This document shows, piece after piece, positions 41,615-50,261 of a stretch of DNA of 64,000 nt; the stretch's first letter is position 1, and each line of letters opens with the position of its first letter. The stretch lies in contig NZ_FNQK01000005.1 of assembly GCF_900107625.1 (NCBI RefSeq), positions 62,001-126,000 of the forward strand, in the 5' to 3' direction. The position numbers and the translations under genes are program-made. The notes under the pieces are model-generated. The model was not told the DNA's origin. It was given only the letters and a program-made list of their open reading frames with translations, and did not search any database. The DNA comes from Bizionia paragorgiae. GTDB taxonomy: Bacteria; Bacteroidota; Bacteroidia; Flavobacteriales; Flavobacteriaceae.

Positions 41615-43522
41615 ATGAGTAATTACCACATTAAACATTTAGAAGAATATTTTCAAGTCTATAGAAAATCGGTTCGCGAACCCGAGAAATTTTGGGAAGA
41701 AATTGCCGAAGAACACTTTTTATGGCGTAAAAAATGGGATTCAGTGTTGCAGTGGGATTTTAAAAAACCAGAGGTAAAATGGTTCGAAGGGGCGAAACTC
41801 AATATTACGGAGAATTGTATCGATAGGCATTTGGCAACTAGAGGGGATAAAACTGCTATTCTATTCGAGCCTAACGATCCTAAAGAACCTTCAGAGCACA
41901 TTACCTACAGGCAATTGTACGAGCGGGTTAACCAATTTGCGAATGTCTTAAAAGAACAAGGGGTTAAAAAAGGAGATCGCGTTTGTATTTACGTACCTAT
42001 GATTCCGGAATTAGCCATTTCAATATTGGCTTGTGCGCGAATCGGTGCTATCCACTCTGTGGTCTTTGCAGGGTTTTCTGCTAAAGCGCTATCCACACGT
42101 ATTAATGATAGCGATTGTAAAATTGTTATAACTGCCGATGGGTCTTACCGTGGTGCTAAAACCATCGATTTAAAAGGGATTGTCGATGATGCCCTAGAAC
42201 ACTGTCCAGGCGTTTCTACGGTTTTGGTAGCAAAACGTATACAATCGGATATAAACATGAAAGCAGGTCGCGATAAGTGGTTACAACCACTATTAGATGC
42301 CGCTTCAAAAGAAGGAGATGCCGAAATTATGGATGCCGAAGATCCGTTGTTTATTTTATACACCTCCGGGTCTACAGGACAACCAAAAGGAATGGTACAC
42401 ACAACTGCGGGGTATATGGTATATACCGCTTATACCTTTAAAAATGCATTCCAATACCGAGAAAATGATGTGTACTGGTGTACTGCCGATATTGGTTGGA
42501 TTACCGGTCACAGTTATATTGTTTATGGGCCATTGGCTAATGGTGCTACAACAGTATTGTTTGAAGGGGTGCCAAGTTACCCGGATTACGGCCGCTTTTG
42601 GGAGGTTGTTCAAAAGCATAAAGTCACCCAGTTTTATACGGCACCAACAGCTATTAGGGCCTTGGCAAAACAAGGCGCTGAAATTATTGATAATTACGAC
42701 CTGTCGTCGTTAAAAGTGCTGGGTACCGTTGGGGAACCGATTAACGAAGAGGCTTGGCATTGGTATAATGAAAATGTAGGTAAAGGAAAGAGTCCGATTA
42801 TCGATACCTGGTGGCAAACCGAGAATGGTGGGATTATGATCACACCAATTCCGTACGTGACACCAACAAAACCAACGTATGCGACCTTGCCTTTTATCGG
42901 GATTCAACCCGCTTTAATGGGCGATAATGGAGAGGAGTTAAAAGGCAATCAGGTGGAAGGGCGTTTGTGTATTAAATTCCCATGGCCGAGTATAGCAAGA
43001 ACCATTTGGGGCGATCATCAACGGTATAAAGACACCTATTTTTCGGCCTATGAGAATATGTACTTTACAGGAGATGGTGCCTTGCGTGATGAGGTGGGCT
43101 ACTACCGAATTACAGGACGTGTCGATGATGTTATTATTGTTTCTGGTCATAACCTAGGAACAGCACCTATAGAAGATGCTATTAACGAACACCCTGCAGT
43201 TGCAGAATCGGCAATTGTTGGCTACCCTCATGATATAAAAGGTAGCGCTCTTTATGGGTATGTTACCCTTAAAGATGTTGGGGAGACGCGCGACCATACG
43301 AATTTAAAACAAGAAATTAATCAGTTGATTTCCGATCGTATCGGACCTATTGCGAAACTAGATAAAATTCAGTTCACGGCAGGGCTACCAAAAACACGAA
43401 GCGGAAAAATTATGCGTCGTATTTTACGAAAGATTGCCGAGCGAGATACCTCGAATCTTGGGGATACCAGTACCTTATTAAATCCAGAATGCGTGCAAGA
43501 TATTATGGATAATGCGCAATAG
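41615..43522 (+). CDS. acs: Acetyl-CoA synthetase
   Basis: The 635-residue AMP-forming enzyme activates acetate. The adenylate motif LFILYTSGSTGQPKGMVHT, the IDTWWQTENGG block, YFTGDGALRDEVGYYRITGRVDDVI and the C-terminal PKTRSGKIMRR are all present; K598 in that last motif is the usual lysine whose acetylation silences the enzyme. A Sir2 deacylase that could remove that acetyl group is encoded at 2632-3321. It follows the AGCS symporter by 48 bases. Cytoplasmic. Confidence 0.96.
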   Translation: MSNYHIKHLEEYFQVYRKSVREPEKFWEEIAEEHFLWRKKWDSVLQWDFKKPEVKWFEGAKLNITENCIDRHLATRGDKTAILFEPNDPKEPSEHITYRQLYERVNQFANVLKEQGVKKGDRVCIYVPMIPELAISILACARIGAIHSVVFAGFSAKALSTRINDSDCKIVITADGSYRGAKTIDLKGIVDDALEHCPGVSTVLVAKRIQSDINMKAGRDKWLQPLLDAASKEGDAEIMDAEDPLFILYTSGSTGQPKGMVHTTAGYMVYTAYTFKNAFQYRENDVYWCTADIGWITGHSYIVYGPLANGATTVLFEGVPSYPDYGRFWEVVQKHKVTQFYTAPTAIRALAKQGAEIIDNYDLSSLKVLGTVGEPINEEAWHWYNENVGKGKSPIIDTWWQTENGGIMITPIPYVTPTKPTYATLPFIGIQPALMGDNGEELKGNQVEGRLCIKFPWPSIARTIWGDHQRYKDTYFSAYENMYFTGDGALRDEVGYYRITGRVDDVIIVSGHNLGTAPIEDAINEHPAVAESAIVGYPHDIKGSALYGYVTLKDVGETRDHTNLKQEINQLISDRIGPIAKLDKIQFTAGLPKTRSGKIMRRILRKIAERDTSNLGDTSTLLNPECVQDIMDNAQ

Positions 43523-43575
43523 CCTATTGTCGTAAGATATAGACGCGAACGTCTTCATACTAATAAATACGGACT

Positions 43576-43606
43576 AAAGTGAGCTTTATAATAGGCTCAC
43601 TTTTTT
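43576..43606. terminator. Terminator after acs
   Basis: AAGTGAGC (43577-43584) pairs with GCTCACTT (43595-43602), followed by a T run. The stem is modest but well placed between acs and the convergent MFS gene. Confidence 0.7.
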
Positions 43607-43672
43607 ATTGCCTTAAAGTAAGGGGGATTTAAACCTCGTTTTGGTGAGTTGTTTAAAGCGAGTGGTGATACC

Positions 43673-44881
43673 TTAAGAGGTGATAGTAATTTTTTTAAAC
43701 GCTTTCATTTTTACAAATATCGCTAAGGAAAGCAGACCAAATAGTGTAAAGCCAATAAATAGGGGAAGGGCAGTTTTATCGACATAGTATCCAATCACGG
43801 TAGCAATAGGAACGGCCAATAAGGTCGCTAAAAAGCCAGTAATGGCAGCGCCAATACCCGCAATATGACCAATTGGTTCCATAGCAATTGCTCTAATATT
43901 TCCAAAGATAAACCCTATGGTAGCAAATTGAACGCCCATAAAACTCAGTAAAATAACTAAGCTTGGGTTTGCTGTAGACCAAAAGAGTAAACTGTAAACC
44001 AAGGCGTTTAATGTAAAAACAATAAGCGCTAAAAACGATAAACGACGCATACCTAGTCGCATCACTAGAGTACCATTTAGTAAGGTCGAAGCTCCAATAC
44101 CAGAAGCTAAGCCCGCAAAAATATAAGGGAACTCCTCGATTAACCCGTATTGATTTTGAAAAATATGTTGTGAAGCACTTAAATACACCATAAAGGCACC
44201 AGTAATAAAACCGGAAATCATAGTGAATCCTAAGGTTTCTTTATGCTTTATAAGTTCTTTAATACCGTCAACAAACACGTAACGGGTGAACTTAGTTTTA
44301 AATTCAGGTTTTAAAGTTTCCGGTTGGCGACGCCAAAACCAAAGTCCGACAAGGATAGCCATAACCAATTGGACGTAGAAAATACCTTTCCAATGGTATT
44401 GGTCCATTACAAACTTACCTAAAGCAGGAGCCACAACGGGAACTAATATAAATACAGAAGTAACGAACGACATAATTTTTGCCATATAATCGCCTTTATA
44501 CGTATCGCGGATAATAGATATACTAATGGTTCGCGGTGCTGAGAGTCCGATACCCTGTAAAATACGCCCTACAACCATCCATTCTAACGATGGGGATACC
44601 ACGCAGATAATACTTGCGACTACAAAAATTGAAAAACCGACATATACTGTTGGCTTACGACCGAAACTATCAGAAAAAGGTCCGAATACTAATTGCCCTA
44701 AGCCTAAACCTAAAAAGATCATGGTGATTAATAGTTGGTGCGACGCCGAGTCGTAACTATTAATCGAAATTCCTATTTGGGAAATGGCGGGTAAAATAGC
44801 ATCTATGGTTAAAGCGACAATAGACATTAATGCCGCCATTAAACCTACAAATTCTAAGTTTAGAGGCTTGTTTTTTTCCAT
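43673..44881 (-). CDS. MFS drug exporter, Bcr/CflA type
   Basis: The 402-residue protein has twelve hydrophobic spans and the Bcr/CflA pattern: LGLGLGQLVFGPFSDSFGRKPTVYVG in the loop after span two, RILQGIGLSAPRTISISIIRDTYKG after span four, and IGHIAGIGAAITGFLATLL in the second half. It would export chloramphenicol-like drugs, bicyclomycin or peptides; the substrate is not readable. It is divergent from a Crp/Fnr gene, and a perfect TAnnTTTG element lies only 4 bases upstream of its start codon. Inner membrane. Confidence 0.93.
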   Translation of the reverse strand: MEKNKPLNLEFVGLMAALMSIVALTIDAILPAISQIGISINSYDSASHQLLITMIFLGLGLGQLVFGPFSDSFGRKPTVYVGFSIFVVASIICVVSPSLEWMVVGRILQGIGLSAPRTISISIIRDTYKGDYMAKIMSFVTSVFILVPVVAPALGKFVMDQYHWKGIFYVQLVMAILVGLWFWRRQPETLKPEFKTKFTRYVFVDGIKELIKHKETLGFTMISGFITGAFMVYLSASQHIFQNQYGLIEEFPYIFAGLASGIGASTLLNGTLVMRLGMRRLSFLALIVFTLNALVYSLLFWSTANPSLVILLSFMGVQFATIGFIFGNIRAIAMEPIGHIAGIGAAITGFLATLLAVPIATVIGYYVDKTALPLFIGFTLFGLLSLAIFVKMKAFKKITITS

Positions 44882-44885
44882 TCGG

Positions 44886-44893
44886 CAAAAATA
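44886..44893 (-). promoter_or_regulatory. -7 element directly in front of the MFS start
   Basis: The minus strand reads TATTTTTG, then CCGA, then ATG. A TTG lies 15 bases upstream (plus 44909-44911). The expected start of transcription falls on or next to the ATG. Confidence 0.42.
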
Positions 44894-44960
44894 GCCTTTA
44901 AATTACGTCAACGCCATGTTTTAAACGGCAATATTATGTTAAAATTACGTGATGAAATGT

Positions 44961-44968
44961 TATATTTG
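44961..44968 (+). promoter_or_regulatory. -7 element directly in front of the Crp/Fnr start
   Basis: TATATTTG is followed by seven bases and ATG at 44976, so transcription would begin at or next to the start codon. This supports 44976 (or 44985) as the start rather than the earlier in-frame GTG 44949 and ATG 44952, which lie upstream of the element. Confidence 0.42.
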
Positions 44969-44975
44969 TCACGCT

Positions 44976-45569
44976 ATGGAAACTATGGAAAACGTTAAGC
45001 CTTTATTAGAATATATTCGAAAACACGTGACCCTTACTGAAGAAGAGGAAGCTTATTTGTGTTCGCAGATAGCACTAAGAAAATATTTAAAGGGCCAATA
45101 CATTTTACAACAAGGTGATATCAGTTCTATTCAGTGTTTTATCCTTTCAGGATGCACCAAAATGTTTTATGTTGACGATGCTGGGCAGGAGCATGTAATT
45201 ATGTTTTCGATAGAGGAGTGGTGGACTTCCGACTTGGGGAGTTTTGCGACGCAAACACCATCAGATTTTAATGTGCAGTGTATCGAGCCGACTACGGTGA
45301 TTCAGTTTCCCTATGAGACCCACGAAAACCTATTGCAAGAGATTCCGAAATTAGAACGCTTCTTTAGAAAAATTATAGAAAAAGCCTATGTGTCTTCCCA
45401 AAAACGCATCATTCGAAACCTGAGCCTTTCTGCTAAAGAGCGCTATCAGCTATTTCATTTAAAATACCCGCATATCGAGCAACGTATCCCACAGTATATG
45501 CTCGCTTCGTACCTAGGAATCACCAAAGAATTCCTTAGTAAGATTAAAAAAGAAGTCCTTCAGCAATAA
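44976..45569 (+). CDS. Crp/Fnr-family transcriptional regulator
   Basis: From ATG 44976 the protein has 197 residues. It has the effector barrel (YLKGQYILQQGDISSIQCFILSGCTKMFYVDDAGQEHVIMFSIEEWWTSD), the long helix and a reduced C-terminal winged helix ending YMLASYLGITKEFLSKIKKEVL. This recognition helix is the type seen in many Bacteroidota Crp/Fnr paralogs. ATG 44985 is an alternative start three codons in. Divergent from the MFS exporter and upstream of yceI, either of which may be a target. Confidence 0.9.
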   Translation: METMENVKPLLEYIRKHVTLTEEEEAYLCSQIALRKYLKGQYILQQGDISSIQCFILSGCTKMFYVDDAGQEHVIMFSIEEWWTSDLGSFATQTPSDFNVQCIEPTTVIQFPYETHENLLQEIPKLERFFRKIIEKAYVSSQKRIIRNLSLSAKERYQLFHLKYPHIEQRIPQYMLASYLGITKEFLSKIKKEVLQQ

Positions 45570-45589
45570 ATGTTAATCTAGATTAACAT
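45570..45589. promoter_or_regulatory. Perfect 20-bp palindrome, FNR/Crp-like box upstream of yceI
   Basis: ATGTTAATCTAGATTAACAT is a perfect palindrome; its core TTAAT-CTAG-ATTAA has the spacing of FNR-type boxes (TTGAT-N4-ATCAA). It begins directly after the stop codon of the Crp/Fnr gene and is centred about 66 bases upstream of the predicted yceI transcription start. Confidence 0.6.
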
Positions 45590-45631
45590 CATTTCATAAA
45601 CTATCTTATTTTTTAATACGGCGTTCTCGCC

Positions 45632-45639
45632 TACCTTTG
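45632..45639 (+). promoter_or_regulatory. -7 element for yceI
   Basis: TACCTTTG matches TAnnTTTG; no TTTG at -33 is visible, which fits activation from the palindrome at 45570-45589. It ends 35 bases before the yceI start codon. Confidence 0.5.
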
Positions 45640-45674
45640 TCGTATATTATTAAACACACAAAATTTATATAACG

Positions 45675-46250
45675 ATGAAACAATTTATTAAAACAGGAGT
45701 TCTAGCCGTATTAGTTGCATTCTTAACATTCTCTTTTACGACGAACACAGACAAAAAAACAGTAAAAACCGACGAGAGTAAAGTGGTTTGGAAAGGTTAC
45801 AAAGTAACAGGATCTCACGAAGGTACGATCGCTATCCAATCTGGAGAGTTACATTTTAATGATGAGGTGTTAACAGGTGGTGCATTCGTAATGGATATGT
45901 CTACTATTAACAGTACAGACTTACAAGGTGAGTACAAAGATAAATTAGATGGTCACTTAAAATCTGATGATTTCTTTGGTGTAGCAAAGTTTCCAACAGC
46001 GAAAATGGTATTTACAAAAGTTAAAGCAACAGGAAAAAACTCTTATCAAGTAACTGCAGATTTAACGATTAAAGGAAAAACAGCTCCAGTAGTAGTTAAC
46101 TTATCAGTATATGGTAGCAAAGCAACAGCGACTTTAAAAGTAGACCGTACAAAATACGATGTACGTTACGGATCAACTAGCTTTTTCGATAACTTACAAG
46201 ACAAAGCAATTTATGATGAATTTGATTTAGTTGCCGATTTAGTATTCTAA
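45675..46250 (+). CDS. YceI-family periplasmic lipocalin-like protein
   Basis: The 191-residue protein has a signal peptide (MKQFIKTGVLAVLVAFLTFSFT) and the YceI fold: KVVWKGYKVTGSHEGTIAIQSGELHF, GGAFVMDMSTINSTDL, DFFGVAKFPTAKMVFTKV and VTADLTIKGKTAPVVVNLSV, finishing with VDRTKYDVRYGS. YceI proteins bind isoprenoid-like lipids in the periplasm and are induced by stress in several bacteria. A strong FNR-like palindrome and a good -7 element precede it. It ends at a good hairpin terminator. Confidence 0.94.
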   Translation: MKQFIKTGVLAVLVAFLTFSFTTNTDKKTVKTDESKVVWKGYKVTGSHEGTIAIQSGELHFNDEVLTGGAFVMDMSTINSTDLQGEYKDKLDGHLKSDDFFGVAKFPTAKMVFTKVKATGKNSYQVTADLTIKGKTAPVVVNLSVYGSKATATLKVDRTKYDVRYGSTSFFDNLQDKAIYDEFDLVADLVF

Positions 46251-46276
46251 TACTAGCAACAATTAGTTTTATATTT

Positions 46277-46311
46277 AAAAAAGACGTTTTCTATTGAAAA
46301 CGTCTTTTTTT
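46277..46311 (+). terminator. Terminator after yceI
   Basis: A stem of up to 15 bp (46277-46291 with 46296-46310, core AAGACGTTTTC) closes a TATT loop and is followed by T; it lies 27 bases after the yceI stop. Confidence 0.85.
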
Positions 46312-46402
46312 ATGGCCTAACCCCACTTTTTTGAGTTTTAATTATGAGTACTGATTTCGTTTAAAAAGAATAAATTACGTTATTTGTTGTAGAATTCAAG
46401 TT

Positions 46403-46975
46403 ATGCTTAATATTAGAGAATACATAGAAGAAACGGTGTCGATAAGTGACGCGGATTGGCAGTTTTTTTCCTCGAAGTTAATCTGTCGCTCTTTTAAAAA
46501 GAAGGCGATGATTCTAAATATGGGAGACACCGAAAACTACATTTCATTTATCGAGAAAGGTATCGCACGCTTTGTGATCCCGAAAGAGGATGTGGATAAA
46601 GAAATCACTTTCGGATTTTGTTTTAAAAATGAATTTATTAGCGCTTACGATTCGTTTTTGCTTCGTAAACCCGCCCTTTACAATGTTCAAGCCCTAACGC
46701 CAATCACCATGTGGAGTATTTCGTATGCCGATTTACAAGAAGTCTATCAGCATACCGTTATAGGTAATCTTATTGGTCGCTTGTCTTCAGAGCGCTTATT
46801 TTTAATCAAGTCCAAACGCGAGCAATCGCTATTAAACGAAACCGCTACCGAGCGCTACCTTAAATTATTTACCGATCGTCCTAAACTAATAAAGGAAATC
46901 CCCTTAAAATATATAGCCTCTTATATTGGGGTAACACCACAAGCATTAAGTCGTATTCGCAAGCAAATTTCTTAA
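46403..46975 (+). CDS. Crp/Fnr-family transcriptional regulator
   Basis: The 190-residue protein has the family barrel (MILNMGDTENYISFIEKGIARFVIPKEDVDKEITFGFCFKNEFISAYDSFLL) and a short winged helix ending PLKYIASYIGVTPQALSRIRKQI. It is one of three Crp/Fnr paralogs in this window, and the sequence gives no clue to its ligand. It lies 56 bases before the desaturase gene in the same direction, so it may regulate membrane fluidity genes; this is positional inference. Confidence 0.9.
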   Translation: MLNIREYIEETVSISDADWQFFSSKLICRSFKKKAMILNMGDTENYISFIEKGIARFVIPKEDVDKEITFGFCFKNEFISAYDSFLLRKPALYNVQALTPITMWSISYADLQEVYQHTVIGNLIGRLSSERLFLIKSKREQSLLNETATERYLKLFTDRPKLIKEIPLKYIASYIGVTPQALSRIRKQIS

Positions 46976-47031
46976 CCTTGGTTCATTGATTGCGAGGTAA
47001 AATCTTACCAACTTTGCAAAAAATAGTGAGT

Positions 47032-47763
47032 ATGGAGATTTTAATCTTAATGTTAGTTCTGTGGTATGTAGGTTTGTTTTTTCAAACCTTCTTTTTACAC
47101 CGTTATGCGGCACACCAAACCTTTACCATGTCTAAATTTGGCGAGCGTGTTTGCTTTGTCTTAACCTGGATATTTCAAGGCTCAAATTACCTGAGTGCTT
47201 ATGGTTATGGGGTAATGCACAGATTACACCACGCGTATGCCGATACCGAAAAAGATCCGCACTCGCCAAAATACGATGCTAATGTTTTTGCCATGATGTG
47301 GCGTACAAAAAACGTATACCAAGATATTAATAACAAACGTATAGAAGTAGAACCTAAATACACTAAAAATGTACCACAATGGGAACGTTTTGATAAGTTT
47401 GCCAGCTCTCGCGGATCGCGTTTAGCATGGGCCGCTTTCTATACCGTGTTTTTTATTGTGTTTGCAACCGCTTGGTGGCACTGGTTATTTTTACCCGTAG
47501 CCTTTTTTATGGCGCCTATTCACGGTGTGATTATCAACTGGTTTGCACATATTTACGGCTACGTAAACTTTAAAGTTAACGATACCTCTAAAAACTTATT
47601 ACCGTTCGATTTTTTAATGATGGGCGAAAGCTATCACAATAACCACCACACGCATAGCGGACGTGCTAATTTTGGAGTGCGTTGGTTTGAAGTGGATTTT
47701 ACCTATTGGATTATGGTGGTTTTAGATAAGTTAGGGTGTATTAAGTTGAATAAATCCGCATAA
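47032..47763 (+). CDS. Fatty acid (acyl-CoA type) desaturase
   Basis: The 243-residue membrane protein has the three histidine boxes of delta-9-type desaturases: HRYAAH at residues 23-28, HRLHH at 63-67, and HNNHH at 202-206, with hydrophobic spans between them. It would insert a double bond in acyl chains using di-iron and oxygen. The start is placed at ATG 47032, because the longer frame begins with a TTG inside the spacer after the Crp/Fnr gene. Inner membrane. An imperfect terminator follows. Confidence 0.92.
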   Translation: MEILILMLVLWYVGLFFQTFFLHRYAAHQTFTMSKFGERVCFVLTWIFQGSNYLSAYGYGVMHRLHHAYADTEKDPHSPKYDANVFAMMWRTKNVYQDINNKRIEVEPKYTKNVPQWERFDKFASSRGSRLAWAAFYTVFFIVFATAWWHWLFLPVAFFMAPIHGVIINWFAHIYGYVNFKVNDTSKNLLPFDFLMMGESYHNNHHTHSGRANFGVRWFEVDFTYWIMVVLDKLGCIKLNKSA

Positions 47764-47786
47764 CATAACGTTTAGTATACATAAAG

Positions 47787-47815
47787 AAAGCAGTCGGTAA
47801 CCGGCTGCTTTTTTT
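47787..47815 (+). terminator. Terminator after the desaturase gene
   Basis: AAAGCAGTCGG pairs with CCGGCTGCTTT, with one G-T pair, and is followed by a T run. Confidence 0.75.
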
Positions 47816-47885
47816 GTTTTGGGGTTTCTGATGCTCCGCTAAAAAATAGATGTCGACTTTTACAGGTTCTGGGTGGCTTATTCAT

Positions 47886-47893
47886 TAGTTTTG
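47886..47893 (+). promoter_or_regulatory. -7 element for the DinB-like gene
   Basis: TAGTTTTG fits the Bacteroidota -7 pattern and ends 60 bases before the start codon. Confidence 0.38.
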
Positions 47894-47953
47894 TTAGTGG
47901 CCTTGAGTCCTTAGGATTTTAAGGCGATATACAATCAAAAAAAAGTTACACAC

Positions 47954-48397
47954 ATGCTTACCCATACCTTAATCACCTTATTTAAAAGAGATCTAAACCG
48001 GCTTATCACCGAAATAGAAGCCTATAATAGCGAAGAGGCCTTATGGCTAATCACCCCAAAAATTTCTAATTGTTCGGGTAACTTATCCTTGCATATTATT
48101 GGTAATTTAAAGTGGTTTATTGGTGCGCAATTGGGTAACTCGGGGTACATCAGGGAGCGGGATTTGGAGTTTTCTCAAAAAGGTATTGCTAAAGCAGAAC
48201 TTATAAACCAAGTTCGTGAAACTATTCAGATTGTAGAAAACACATTGCAAACGGTGACCTCCCAGCAATTACAAGCACAATTTTCAAGGGGTAGAGCAGA
48301 GGAACCCATGACACTAGAGTATTTTTTAGTGCATCTCGTTGCTCACCTGTCGTATCACCTATGGCAAATTAATTACCACCGTCGTCTATTGGGTTAA
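47954..48397 (+). CDS. DinB-like protein (DUF1572 type)
   Basis: The 147-residue four-helix protein has the metal histidine pattern of DinB/YfiT-like proteins: a helix with NLSLHIIGNLKWFIGAQLG, then the C-terminal VHLVAHLSYHLWQINYHRRLLG. Three histidines in these places would bind a metal. Members include thiol transferases that use bacillithiol or mycothiol, but many have unknown roles. No signal peptide. The gene stands alone between the desaturase and the ABC exporter. Confidence 0.85.
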   Translation: MLTHTLITLFKRDLNRLITEIEAYNSEEALWLITPKISNCSGNLSLHIIGNLKWFIGAQLGNSGYIRERDLEFSQKGIAKAELINQVRETIQIVENTLQTVTSQQLQAQFSRGRAEEPMTLEYFLVHLVAHLSYHLWQINYHRRLLG

Positions 48398-48444
48398 AAC
48401 TATCACAAAGGCCATTACTAAGAAAATAGCAGTATTAATAAACT

Positions 48445-48452
48445 TATATTTG
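48445..48452 (+). promoter_or_regulatory. -7 element for the ABC exporter
   Basis: TATATTTG, a perfect match to TAnnTTTG, ends 18 bases before the start codon. Confidence 0.42.
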
Positions 48453-48470
48453 TAGACCTAATGTTATACT

Positions 48471-50243
48471 ATGAGATCGTTTAAAGACAGCCCAAAGACT
48501 ACCGATAAGAAAAAGTCTAAAGTAACCATGTTAACCGCTTTTAAAACTATTATCTGGCCCCGCCGTAATTTGGTTCTAATAGGATTGGTTTTAATTGTAT
48601 TAAGTCGGTTGTCGGCTTTAGTCTTACCATGGAAAACTAAATCCCTATTAGACGATATTATCCCCAATAAAGATTTCGATCAGTTATACACCCTGCTATT
48701 AATCGTAGGTTTGTCCATTTTAGTATCTGCCGTAACCTCTTTTTTACTGACAAGAATATTAAGCGTGCAAGCGCAGTTTTTAATTAGTGAGTTACGAGCG
48801 CAAGTGCAGAAAAAAGTACTGTCCTTACCCATAAGTTTTTTCGATAATACCAAATCGGGAGCTTTAGTATCACGGATTATGAGTGATGTGGAAGGCGTTC
48901 GAAACTTAATAGGCACCGGATTGGTGCAAATGGTTGGTGGTACTATTACCGCAGTGATTTCATTGGTGTTACTAGTTAATATCAGTTGGTCTATGACCCT
49001 TTTTGTACTCGTTCCAGTAGCTGTATTTGGGGTGATTGCCTTAAAAGCATTTGGTTATATCCGACCAATTTTTAGAAAGCGTGGTATTATAAACGCTGAG
49101 GTTACCGGCCGCCTAACCGAAACCCTTGCCGGAGTACGTGTCATTAAAGCGTTTAATGCCGAAGCCCAAGAAAATAGCGTCTTCGAAAAAGGCGTAAACC
49201 GCCTGTTTAATAACGTAAAGAAGAGTTTAACAGCGACGGCGTTAATGACGAGCGCCTCGACCTTCTTATTAGGAATCGCCTCCACAGGAATAATGGGAAT
49301 TGGTGGCTATAAGATAATGGTCGGTGAACTTACAACCGGAGACTTTTTATCGTTTACCCTATTGTTAGGGTTTATGATCGCTCCAATAGTTCAGATGAGT
49401 AATATTGGAAGTCAGTTAACCGAAGCCTTGGCAGGATTAGATCGTACCGAAGAGTTAATGAATATGGCTGCCGAAGAGGATGACGAAAACCGTCATATTG
49501 CCTTGCCAACGGTAAAAGGAGATATCGTGTTTAACGCTGTGAGTTTTGCTTATGAAAAAGGCAATCAAGTGATTCATAATATCAGTTTTGAGGCTCCTGC
49601 AGGCTCAGTAATTGCTCTGGTAGGTAGCTCAGGCTCTGGGAAATCGACTATCGCCGGATTATCGGCAACCTTTTTAAACCCCAATTCGGGAGTGATAACT
49701 ATTGACGGACACGATTTATCGCAAGTAAAATTAAGTAGTTTTAGAAAACACTTGGGCGTGGTATTGCAAGATGAGTTTTTATTTGAAGGTAGTATCCGAG
49801 AGAATATTTTATTCCCTAGACCCGATGCTACAGAAGATGAATTAATAGCCGCTGTAAATGCTGCTTATGTGAACGAGTTTACCGATCGCTTCGAGGAGGG
49901 CTTAGACACGCTAATTGGGGAGCGTGGCGTAAAACTGTCTGGAGGACAACGCCAGCGTATTGCTATTGCAAGAGCTATTTTAGCAAACCCAAGGGTGATC
50001 ATTTTGGATGAAGCGACGTCGAACCTAGATACCGAAAGTGAAGGACTTATTCAAAAGAGTTTGGCCGAACTTACCAAAAACAGAACCACGATCGTTATTG
50101 CCCACCGCTTAAGTACCATTAGAAAAGCCGACCAGATTCTAGTCATCGAAAACGGACGCATCGCCGAACGTGGAAACCACGATGAACTAATCGCTACCCA
50201 AGGCCGTTATTACGATTTATATACCTACCAAGCTAAGATTTAG
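48471..50243 (+). CDS. MsbA-like ABC exporter (fused permease and ATPase)
   Basis: The 590-residue half-transporter has six spans in residues about 30-310 and an ATPase domain after about 340. Walker A is GSSGSGKS at 385-392, the signature LSGGQ is at 489-493, Walker B is RVIILDEATSNLD, and the H-loop is IVIAHRLSTI. It would work as a homodimer in the inner membrane. The MsbA/lipid A family is the closest general type, but multidrug or peptide export is equally possible. Codon use is richer in C and G than in the next two genes. Confidence 0.94.
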   Translation: MRSFKDSPKTTDKKKSKVTMLTAFKTIIWPRRNLVLIGLVLIVLSRLSALVLPWKTKSLLDDIIPNKDFDQLYTLLLIVGLSILVSAVTSFLLTRILSVQAQFLISELRAQVQKKVLSLPISFFDNTKSGALVSRIMSDVEGVRNLIGTGLVQMVGGTITAVISLVLLVNISWSMTLFVLVPVAVFGVIALKAFGYIRPIFRKRGIINAEVTGRLTETLAGVRVIKAFNAEAQENSVFEKGVNRLFNNVKKSLTATALMTSASTFLLGIASTGIMGIGGYKIMVGELTTGDFLSFTLLLGFMIAPIVQMSNIGSQLTEALAGLDRTEELMNMAAEEDDENRHIALPTVKGDIVFNAVSFAYEKGNQVIHNISFEAPAGSVIALVGSSGSGKSTIAGLSATFLNPNSGVITIDGHDLSQVKLSSFRKHLGVVLQDEFLFEGSIRENILFPRPDATEDELIAAVNAAYVNEFTDRFEEGLDTLIGERGVKLSGGQRQRIAIARAILANPRVIILDEATSNLDTESEGLIQKSLAELTKNRTTIVIAHRLSTIRKADQILVIENGRIAERGNHDELIATQGRYYDLYTYQAKI

Positions 50244-50261
50244 AGTGGGGAGGTAGTGGGT

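Noticed and set aside
42297-42713. Frame of 138 codons inside acs
   Set aside because: It overlaps the adenylation core of acetyl-CoA synthetase in another frame, so it is a shadow of the real gene.
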